Assembly: GCA_025999435.1 (NCBI GenBank)
Contig: BNXH01000094.1
Coordinates: 1 to 5,258 of the forward strand
Direction: 5' to 3'
Length of the DNA: 5,258 nt
Source of the DNA: Bacteroidia bacterium
Lineage (GTDB): Bacteria > Bacteroidota > Bacteroidia > Bacteroidales > Dysgonomonadaceae
The first letter of the stretch is position 1. Every line of letters starts with the position of its first letter. Shown here piece after piece: positions 1 through 5,258 of the stretch. The notes under the pieces were generated by a model, which ran no database searches, was not told the DNA's origin, and saw only the letters and a program-made list of their open reading frames with translations. Made by a program: the position numbers and the translations under genes.

Positions 1-1
1 A

Positions 2-157
2 AATGTCGAAATCCATGAGAAACGTTGGATTGTGGAGAGAACCATAGCTTGGACGCTTAACAATAGGAGGTGCTCTAAAGATTATGAAAGAAAAACCGAA
101 AATGCGAATGCCTTTGTTTGTATTGCTGATATTCGTAGATTGACAAGGATAATTTAA
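2..157 (+). CDS. IS5/IS4-family DDE transposase, C-terminal fragment (5' end outside window)
   Basis: An open frame runs in from the left edge and ends at a TAA at 155-157, giving the last 51 residues of a transposase. The visible part contains KRWIVERTIAW followed by NRRCSKDYER, the well-known C-terminal signature of IS5-type transposases. In this family the R-x3-E spacing places the third catalytic acid of the DDE triad at the Glu of WIVERT, residue 12 of the fragment. The rest, ending in IRRLTRII, is the usual short alpha-helical tail. The enzyme would cut and join the ends of its own element. No frameshift or internal stop is seen, so this copy may be intact to the left. It is too short here to assign a subgroup confidently. 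It reads in the same direction as the esterase gene downstream. Confidence 0.85.
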   Translation, partial: NVEIHEKRWIVERTIAWTLNNRRCSKDYERKTENANAFVCIADIRRLTRII

Positions 158-165
158 TTCAAACA

Positions 166-182
166 GATTCTAAAACAGGCTC
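166..182 (-). repeat. Candidate right terminal inverted repeat of the insertion sequence
   Basis: Read inward on the minus strand from 182 the sequence is GAGCCTGTTTTAGAATC, which resembles the terminal repeats of IS5-family elements. It lies 9-25 bp beyond the transposase stop codon. Without the left end the exact outer base is a guess. Confidence 0.5.
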
Positions 183-202
183 TAAGTAATCAATAATTTT
201 TT

Positions 203-210
203 TAGCTTTG
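203..210 (+). promoter_or_regulatory. Putative Bacteroidota -7 promoter element (TAnnTTTG) for the esterase gene
   Basis: The sequence TAGCTTTG matches the Bacteroidota housekeeping -7 consensus TAnnTTTG exactly. It lies about 80 bp before the ATG at 292, so a transcript would begin near 216-218 and carry a leader of about 75 nt. The matching -33 TTTG box, expected near 180-184, is not present. That position is occupied by the last bases of the inferred insertion-sequence end. The promoter may therefore be a hybrid, or weakened, or read-through from the insertion sequence may contribute. Confidence 0.45.
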
Positions 211-291
211 TAATATATACTGTGTGTCGATTCTGGATGATAAACAAGTTATAACCGATATTACTGCAAATAATAAATTAAATTGAAAATA

Positions 292-1458
292 ATGAAAAAA
301 CTAATACTTTTTGTAGCTTGTTTGCTATTGGTAGCACAAGCGTATAGCCAGCAAGCACTGGGAAAAGGTTCGGAGATTGTTTCTCCCGAAGTACATGCAG
401 ACAATACAGTAACCTTTCGCTTGCAAGCCACAAATGCTAAAGAAGTGAAATTGACCGGCGATTGGATTCCCCGTAAAGACTGGACTACCCCTACTGTGGA
501 TATGGTGAGCGATGGTAACGGTTTATGGGTATATACTACTGAAACTCTCCCTTCAGACTTGTATAGCTACATGTTTTTTGTAGATGGTGTTGAAGTAAGA
601 GACCCGAACAATGTATACCTGAACAGGGATGTGGCAACTGTATCGAATATATTTATTACCGGTAATGGAAACGGAGATTTGTATAAAGTGCAAAAAGTAC
701 CTCATGGGTCTGTTACACGCCGTTGGTACGACTCTTCCGGGAATAATATGTCGCGGCGTATTACTATATATACTCCTCCGGGTTATGAAACAAGTAAGGA
801 AAGCTATCCTGTGCTATATCTATTGCATGGTATGGGTGGCGATGAAGAAGCTTGGATGGCTTTAGGGCGTACGTCCCAAATTTTGGATAATCTTATTGCA
901 CAAGGTAAAGCTAAGCCTATGATAGTGGTGATGACGAACGGTAATGTCGTACAGGAAGCAGCTCCGGGCGAATCTTCCTTAGGGTTGTATAAGCCTGCGT
1001 TCCAACTTCCTCATACGATGGATGGGAAAATGGAAGAGACATTTCCGGAGGTAATAAGTTTTGTGGAAAGTAACTACCGGGTAATTACCGACAGGTCGGG
1101 CAGGGCTATTGCAGGATTGTCGATGGGTGGATACCATTCTTTGCACATATCGCGTTATTATCCGAATATGTTCGATTATATAGGTTTGTTTTCTCCGGCA
1201 ATTCTGCCTTCGCAAGGAGTGAACTCTAAAGTATATGAAGATATTGACGGAACATTGGCCGGACAAATAAGAAATGGATACCGGTTGTACTGGATAGGTA
1301 TCGGTAAAACAGACTTCTTGTATAAAGCAGTAGAAGAATACAGGGCAAAGTTGGATAAGCTTGGAGCGAAGTATACGTATGTAGAAACCGAAGGTGGCCA
1401 TACATGGAGCAATTGGCGGGTTTACCTGTCTCAGTTCTTGCCATTGCTGTTCAGGTAA
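292..1458 (+). CDS. Secreted CE1-type esterase (esterase D/feruloyl-esterase-like) with N-terminal E-set domain
   Basis: A 388-residue alpha/beta-hydrolase, probably hydrolysing ester-linked acyl or feruloyl groups on plant or other glycans; the substrate is not readable from the sequence. Residues 1-20 are a signal peptide (MKKLILFVACLLLVAQAYS then QQ), giving an exported periplasmic or secreted protein. Residues about 26-125 form an Ig-like E-set/CBM48-like domain (VTFRLQATNAKEVKLTGDW, later LYSYMFFVDG and a DPNN turn), as in the N-terminal module of many Bacteroidota esterases. Residues about 135-388 are the catalytic domain: RRITIYTPPGY, HGMGG at 179-183 (oxyanion hole), nucleophile Ser277 in GLSMGG, probable acid Asp341 in GKTD, and His370 in GGHTW, so the triad looks complete. 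An in-frame TTG at 283 would add three residues, but the ATG at 292 gives a standard lysine-led signal peptide and is preferred. No strong ribosome binding site is visible. The gene stands alone downstream of an insertion-sequence end and shares a terminator with the converging operon. The fold and general function are secure; calling it a feruloyl esterase would be over-reading. Confidence 0.9.
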   Translation: MKKLILFVACLLLVAQAYSQQALGKGSEIVSPEVHADNTVTFRLQATNAKEVKLTGDWIPRKDWTTPTVDMVSDGNGLWVYTTETLPSDLYSYMFFVDGVEVRDPNNVYLNRDVATVSNIFITGNGNGDLYKVQKVPHGSVTRRWYDSSGNNMSRRITIYTPPGYETSKESYPVLYLLHGMGGDEEAWMALGRTSQILDNLIAQGKAKPMIVVMTNGNVVQEAAPGESSLGLYKPAFQLPHTMDGKMEETFPEVISFVESNYRVITDRSGRAIAGLSMGGYHSLHISRYYPNMFDYIGLFSPAILPSQGVNSKVYEDIDGTLAGQIRNGYRLYWIGIGKTDFLYKAVEEYRAKLDKLGAKYTYVETEGGHTWSNWRVYLSQFLPLLFR

Positions 1459-1479
1459 GATAAACCATTATGATAAAAG

Positions 1480-1520
1480 AATGAGGGTGTGTCAGAAGGC
1501 CTTTTGACACATCCTCATTT
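1480..1520. terminator. Bidirectional intrinsic terminator between convergent genes
   Basis: Bases 1480-1494 pair with 1505-1519 as a 15-bp stem that is perfect apart from one G-T position (G-U in the plus-strand RNA). The intervening GAAGGCCTTT can extend the stem further because AAGGCCTT is itself palindromic. The plus-strand arm runs into TTTTAGTTT. On the minus strand the arm is followed by CTTTTATC, so it could stop transcription from both sides. It begins 21 bp after the esterase stop, and its right arm contains the TGA stop (1515-1517) of the minus-strand beta-barrel gene. Confidence 0.85.
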
Positions 1521-4151
1521 TAGTTTAAACCGAATTTTGAAGAGTATTTCGGCTGGTCGTAGGTTGTATGAATAGTAGTATCTTCCTATATCGCTATAGG
1601 AGGTAGATATGTATTTTTTTGTGTTGAATATGTTGGTATAGTCGAGGGAAAGCTCTATCTCTTTTAGTTTATATTTGACAGAAATGTCACCAAACCACAT
1701 GGAACGGCTTCCTGATTGTATGGCATTGTTGTAAAAATTTTCACAAGAAACAGTCGCTGTAAGTTTTTTTATTGGAAATAGGTTCACATTTATTTTTTGC
1801 GATAGAGTGCGTATATTGGGCAAATCTTCTTTGTTCGATTCTATTTTACTTTTGCTCCATGCTATATTGAGGGTGTAATTGATGTTCGCAAAGCCTTTAA
1901 ACCGGGTTGTGAAATTGGGGGATACTGAGATGTATTGATATTGATAATCGGAAATGGTACCCTGGCTAAGTTGCGATGAACTTGAATAGGCGTATCTGCT
2001 CCCGATAGAGACAGAAGACGCTAGTGCATCTATATCTTTCCCTATTCTCATGCTGAGATCAAAATTTTCACTTGTATTCGGATGTTCAATTGACGATTTT
2101 ACTCTGAGTATTCCCTGATACATATAGTCGTTGAGTAGATTAGACCGCGTATTCCGGTATGAAGCAAATATATTTCCGAAAAGGGTAGTCAGCGGATTCT
2201 TATACATCAGGTGCCCCATTGCGGAATGGCTGCGCCCCTTACTTAAAATGTCGTCATTTCTCAGGAGATTACGATACGAGGTCATAATATATCCGGTATA
2301 TGCTTCGCGAATCCCTCCGATACTATTGTTGTAGTTATAGTTTGCGTAAGTAGACCAGAACGGTGAAATTTTATAATTGATGAATACAGATGGAGTTACG
2401 TATAAATAATTGGAATTTTTAGTATTGCCGGATATTTGATCATTCCGATGCAGTAAAATATATCTTGCCGGAACAGTCAGGCTTATATTTATCTTGGATG
2501 TCGGGCTATACCTGTATGTAGGTGAAAATACCCATTCATATTTATTCCAATTCAAGTTGTTTTGTAACGAATCGGGTGCTATAACCTGATTATTTGTTTC
2601 AGCTTGTAGTCCGGTCTTTAAATGCTGCATGTCACTTCTGATTTCTACTCTATAATCTTGGCTTATATCTCCGCTTTTACCCCACGAAACAGCATTGCGC
2701 GTGGAAAAATTGCTTAGATCCATTCGTTGTTTCATGTTTCCATCGGGTGAACTGAGATTAAACAGATCGCCGTATAATAAGGGATAAACACTGAGAGTTT
2801 GAGATATATCCCTATATCCGAAAAACGAATTAACTTTCACTGTGCCATTCTCCTTCACTTTTGTCCAATCCATAGTATTGCTTATGCCAAATACCGGATT
2901 ATGTAAATGCTGTCTTATGCTATCGTCAGTGAATGCGTCTCCACGTTCCCTGTCCCATTCTCCTTCCAGTTTTAGCAGATTGTTGAAATAGAATTTTTCG
3001 GTATTGGCATTCAATTGAATATCTGTTCCTAATCTGTTCTTATACAGTCCGGATTGCATCGTTTCGCTTACGGCCAATATACTATCGCCCGGCAGGTAAT
3101 ATTCCGAATACGAATAACTGTTTTTTTCCGGTCTGTCATACAAATAATTAATATTTGTAGTAAGGGTATAGTCTTTGTTTAATTTTCGCAGATCATTTAT
3201 CGAACCCAAGTGTGCATTATTGAACAAATGACGCTGTTGACTGATTGCCGGAGGGGTAGGGCCGGGGATACTCAACATCTTATTGCTGCCCATATCATTC
3301 ATATCATTGGAATAAAAAGAATTTATTTCCCTCGATACATCCCTCCCTGTATTGTCTCCTTTGTACATGATTATATCCTGCCTGTTCTTTGCAAATAACA
3401 TGCCTACGACTTCGTTACTTAGCAAGAGGGGGGAGGCTCCTGTTCCGGCTTGTGCGTTAGCCGTGAAAATACCTTTCGCCGAATCTTTTAGTTTCAGGTT
3501 TAGAGCTGCATGCTCCGATACTTCTTTGCCGTTCAGCGCTTTTATAGGCTGGTGGTTTTCGAGAACCTGTACTGTTGCCACTTTGCCGGCATCTATGTTG
3601 TTCGTGGCTATACCATACTTTCCTTGCAACAAATCCATATCTTCTATGTAGAATTTGTTTATAGGCTTGTCCTGATATAATATAGCGCCGTTTTCCTGTA
3701 CTTGTATGCCCGGCATCTTTTTTAAAACGTCGCCAATGGTTCTGTCATTCCTGTCGGTAAAACTTTCGACGAGGTAATTCAATGTGTCTCCTGTTTGCCT
3801 TATCTTGGGTGGTTTTATTCTTACCTCGTTCAATGTTATCGCCTCACTTTCTATATAAAAGTCAATCGTTTGACTACGATTACTTACTGTGCAAAATTGT
3901 TTCTTCAAATTAAGTCCTGATACTGTTACTACAATGCTGTCTTTGTTTCCTGTATATTTTATTTCATATCTGCCTTTGCCGTCAGTCATCGCATAATTCA
4001 GCATAATTGCTTTACCGGGTTCCGAAACGGATATGTTAGCAATGTCGACCGGTTCTTTTGTATCGGCATTGTATATGGTTCCTCTTATCACGGTTTGCGA
4101 ATGAGCAAAAGTGCAAACCATGATACATATTATCAATATGTATTTTCCCAT
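1515..4151 (-). CDS. TonB-dependent-receptor-like outer-membrane beta-barrel protein with CarboxypepD_reg-like domain
   Basis: An 878-residue outer-membrane protein, probably a gated transporter or a barrel working with the preceding GLPGLI protein; no substrate can be inferred. Residues 1-18 are a signal peptide (IILIC-type hydrophobic core, AHS before Gln19). Residues about 20-105 form a CarboxypepD_reg-like beta-sandwich (VIRGTIYNADTKEPVDIANI, later TDGKGRYEI). ITLNEVRI at 105-112 resembles the L-D/N-E-V-x-V/I TonB-box-like segment found in Bacteroidota receptors. Residues about 115-225 are plug-like: IGDVLKKMPGIQVQENGAI, then KPINKFYIEDMDLL and a VATVQVLENHQP stretch. From about 228 to the end is a long run of alternating amphipathic strands rich in Tyr, Asn and Ser, ending in LFKIRFKLK, as expected for a barrel. 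It is somewhat shorter than SusC-type receptors, and no SusD gene adjoins it. The start lies 4 bp after the stop of the upstream gene, so translation is likely coupled. The stop codon sits inside the terminator hairpin. Outer-membrane barrel identity is firm; active TonB-dependent transport is inferred. Confidence 0.88.
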   Translation of the reverse strand: MGKYILIICIMVCTFAHSQTVIRGTIYNADTKEPVDIANISVSEPGKAIMLNYAMTDGKGRYEIKYTGNKDSIVVTVSGLNLKKQFCTVSNRSQTIDFYIESEAITLNEVRIKPPKIRQTGDTLNYLVESFTDRNDRTIGDVLKKMPGIQVQENGAILYQDKPINKFYIEDMDLLQGKYGIATNNIDAGKVATVQVLENHQPIKALNGKEVSEHAALNLKLKDSAKGIFTANAQAGTGASPLLLSNEVVGMLFAKNRQDIIMYKGDNTGRDVSREINSFYSNDMNDMGSNKMLSIPGPTPPAISQQRHLFNNAHLGSINDLRKLNKDYTLTTNINYLYDRPEKNSYSYSEYYLPGDSILAVSETMQSGLYKNRLGTDIQLNANTEKFYFNNLLKLEGEWDRERGDAFTDDSIRQHLHNPVFGISNTMDWTKVKENGTVKVNSFFGYRDISQTLSVYPLLYGDLFNLSSPDGNMKQRMDLSNFSTRNAVSWGKSGDISQDYRVEIRSDMQHLKTGLQAETNNQVIAPDSLQNNLNWNKYEWVFSPTYRYSPTSKINISLTVPARYILLHRNDQISGNTKNSNYLYVTPSVFINYKISPFWSTYANYNYNNSIGGIREAYTGYIMTSYRNLLRNDDILSKGRSHSAMGHLMYKNPLTTLFGNIFASYRNTRSNLLNDYMYQGILRVKSSIEHPNTSENFDLSMRIGKDIDALASSVSIGSRYAYSSSSQLSQGTISDYQYQYISVSPNFTTRFKGFANINYTLNIAWSKSKIESNKEDLPNIRTLSQKINVNLFPIKKLTATVSCENFYNNAIQSGSRSMWFGDISVKYKLKEIELSLDYTNIFNTKKYISTSYSDIGRYYYSYNLRPAEILFKIRFKLK

Positions 4152-4155
4152 AGGG

Positions 4156-5091
4156 TTATTCCGTTTCTAATTGGAGATATTCGTTCAGGTTTCTTTTGCT
4201 TACCAGAGTTACATTTCCCCCGTTAATGTTGATGGCCATACCTTCGCTCTGTTTAGCCTTAACTTTAGCCAGGTCTTTCCGGCTACAATTGATGTATTCC
4301 TCTTCGGCCATGTCGATATTCACAGGTGTTTGAAGTTGCTCCAAACCTATAATCTCGAAAGAAAAAATATTATCTGTGTCTGATGCTTTGAGTATTAAGC
4401 CGGGTAAGCCGTATAGTTTCCAAGGGCCGTCATTGACAGGTATTTCGGGAGTAAACCATGCTTCATAGTTGCGCCCTCTGAAAGAACCGGTGGATTTTTG
4501 GCATAGATAACCCAGCACAGTTAGTGTATCAGAGGTGATATTCCATTGTTGCGAGGTGTTTTTTTCCGTGCATTTATATCTTTGCGTGCCATCACCCCTA
4601 TCGGTTATAATAACTTCCTTATCTTGTCTGTTTTTGTATAATTTGGCCGTTTCTCCCCGCGATGTGGATTCAAAAGTTGTTCCGCCTTTTCCATCTAATA
4701 TCGAAGCATCTTGATCTTTTAGTACGGATAGACTTTTTATATTACTCGGATTCATACTATTGGTCATCATTTTTCCAAAGATAGAGTCTCTTTTTATGCG
4801 TGTGCCATCATAATACAAAGACACCTTAGATCCTATATCCAAAGTCATGGTATCTGTCGCCTGCAACTCTTCTTTATCTATTATAAGTGGTTGTGTGAAT
4901 TTGTAATAACATCTGATCGTAGCTGCATCCAACGTGTTGATTTTGATGTCTTTTTTACTTTTTTTCGTCACAGTTATGTTCGATGCCGTGGTTTGGCCTC
5001 CATTGGTTGTGCCTGTACCCGTTATAACTACTTGGGCAAAACCTGATGATGCGATTATAAATAAGACTGAAAGTAGAATTGTTTTTTTCAT
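4156..5091 (-). CDS. GLPGLI family protein (TIGR01200/Porph_ging-type), secreted, function unknown
   Basis: A 311-residue exported protein of the GLPGLI family, which is known almost only from Bacteroidota and has no established biochemical role. Residues 1-19 are a signal peptide (MKKTILLSVLFIIASSGFA then Q). The family core is clear: GYLCQK at 194-199, FRGRNYEAWFTPEIP at 204-218, then GPWKLYGLPGLIL at 222-234 with the name-giving motif at 228-233. Cysteines are at 61, 174, 197 and 269. Between the signal peptide and the first core strand (YYKF, about 62-65) is an unusual low-complexity stretch of roughly 40 residues, rich in Gly/Thr/Asn and then Lys (22-49), apparently longer than in typical members. 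There is no lipobox, so it is probably soluble in the periplasm or at the barrel's periplasmic face. It is the first gene of a two-gene operon with the outer-membrane barrel 4 bp downstream, an arrangement seen repeatedly for this family and suggesting a shared function. The ATG is preceded by AT-rich sequence without a Shine-Dalgarno motif, normal for the phylum. Family assignment is secure, function is not. Confidence 0.92.
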   Translation of the reverse strand: MKKTILLSVLFIIASSGFAQVVITGTGTTNGGQTTASNITVTKKSKKDIKINTLDAATIRCYYKFTQPLIIDKEELQATDTMTLDIGSKVSLYYDGTRIKRDSIFGKMMTNSMNPSNIKSLSVLKDQDASILDGKGGTTFESTSRGETAKLYKNRQDKEVIITDRGDGTQRYKCTEKNTSQQWNITSDTLTVLGYLCQKSTGSFRGRNYEAWFTPEIPVNDGPWKLYGLPGLILKASDTDNIFSFEIIGLEQLQTPVNIDMAEEEYINCSRKDLAKVKAKQSEGMAININGGNVTLVSKRNLNEYLQLETE

Positions 5092-5143
5092 AATAGAGTT
5101 TATATTTAATAAAAGATTATTCTATTTATATATAGTTGATTTT

Positions 5144-5229
5144 TTAACCACAGAGTTGCACCGAGTTAAATATCACGGAGTTACACCGTGATACACCGTG
5201 AACCATAACTCCGTAAACTCTGTGGTTAA
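5144..5229. repeat. Complex intergenic palindromic repeat (CACNGAGTT/CACCGTGA units)
   Basis: The outer arms TTAACCACAGAGTT (5144-5157) and AACTCTGTGGTTAA (5216-5229) are perfect 14-bp inverted repeats. Nested inside are CGGAGTTA (5176-5183) with TAACTCCG (5206-5213), and an alternative inner hairpin ATCACGG (5172-5178) with CCGTGAT (5186-5192). The sequence is also a set of diverged short units: CACAGAGTT, CACCGAGTT, CACGGAGTT, and two ACACCGTGA copies 10 bp apart (5183-5191 and 5193-5201). Such CACAGAG/CACGGAG repeats recur between genes in many Bacteroidota. It lies 53 bp upstream of the GLPGLI start, so it could be a dispersed repeat, a leader structure or the end of a gene beyond the window. 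There is no U-tract at either side, so it is not called a terminator. Confidence 0.8.
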
Positions 5230-5258
5230 TTGTTTGTTTATGAAATCCATAAATCTTT

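Larger units (their letters stand above)
1..182 (+). mobile_element. Right-hand end of an IS5/IS4-like insertion sequence, truncated by the window edge
   Basis: The segment holds the 3' end of a DDE transposase gene followed by 25 bp of non-coding sequence ending in a candidate terminal inverted repeat (166-182). The short gap between the transposase stop and the putative end is what IS5-type elements usually show. The left end lies outside the window, so neither the inverted-repeat match nor a target duplication can be confirmed. The outer boundary at 182 is inferred from the sequence GAGCCTGTTTTAGAATC read inward on the minus strand. It is followed by a TA dinucleotide (183-184), which could be part of the short target site that some IS5 subgroups duplicate. 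Confidence 0.62.

Noticed and set aside
283..291. In-frame TTG upstream start for the esterase, adding three residues
   Set aside because: The ATG at 292 begins a standard Met-Lys-Lys signal peptide; the TTG adds nothing and has no ribosome binding site of its own.
301..324. Possible lipoprotein signal in the esterase (Cys at residue 10, FVAC)
   Set aside because: The cysteine is far too close to the N-terminus and lies at the start of the hydrophobic core; a normal signal peptidase I site (AYS before QQ) follows it.
979..1401. Minus-strand open frame of 140 codons inside the esterase gene
   Set aside because: It is antisense to a conserved catalytic domain, has no recognisable protein features and fits a shadow of the real gene; the other small frames within the three genes were rejected for the same reason.
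5092..5143. Possible -7 element (TAATCTTT on the minus strand, 5112-5119) for the GLPGLI operon
   Set aside because: It has two mismatches to TAnnTTTG and no TTTG box at the right distance; in such AT-rich sequence this is expected by chance. The operon promoter was not located and may lie within or beyond the palindrome.
4934..5191. Plus-strand open frame of 85 codons spanning the GLPGLI signal-peptide region and part of the palindrome
   Set aside because: It is antisense to a well-supported gene, and its tail is translated from the repeat, so it is a shadow.
5144..5229. CRISPR-like repeat array
   Set aside because: The repeated words are only 9-10 bp, diverged, in both orientations and without uniform spacers, so this is a compound palindrome.

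Overview
The window looks like chromosomal DNA from a member of the Bacteroidota, most likely the order Bacteroidales. The base composition is AT-rich and there are no strong Shine-Dalgarno sequences before the start codons. A TAnnTTTG-type -7 promoter element is visible. The proteins include a GLPGLI-family protein, a CarboxypepD_reg-like/plug/beta-barrel outer-membrane protein and a CE1-type esterase with an E-set domain, a combination typical of this phylum. Genus cannot be fixed from the sequence alone.

Layout: positions 1-182 are the right-hand end of an insertion sequence: the last 51 codons of an IS5/IS4-type DDE transposase (2-157) and a candidate terminal inverted repeat (166-182). 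A short promoter region follows (183-291). Next comes a plus-strand gene for a secreted alpha/beta-hydrolase esterase (292-1458). It converges on a two-gene minus-strand operon, and a strong bidirectional hairpin terminator (1480-1520) separates them and overlaps the stop codon of the last minus-strand gene. The operon reads right to left: a GLPGLI-family secreted protein (5091-4156), then only 4 bp later an 878-residue TonB-receptor-like outer-membrane beta-barrel protein (4151-1515). Upstream of the operon lies an 86-bp complex palindromic repeat (5144-5229) built from short CACNGAGTT/CACCGTGA units.

How the genes work together: the esterase is self-contained and probably acts on ester-linked groups of carbohydrate in the periplasm or outside the cell. 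No glycan-utilisation partner is visible, although the insertion sequence may have separated it from former neighbours. The GLPGLI protein and the beta-barrel are almost certainly co-expressed and translationally coupled. Both carry signal peptides, so they probably form a periplasm/outer-membrane functional pair. No SusD-like protein accompanies them, so this is not a classical Sus-type polysaccharide locus. The function of such GLPGLI/barrel pairs is not established, and they are the most interesting content of the window. I found no RNA genes, CRISPR array or phage genes.
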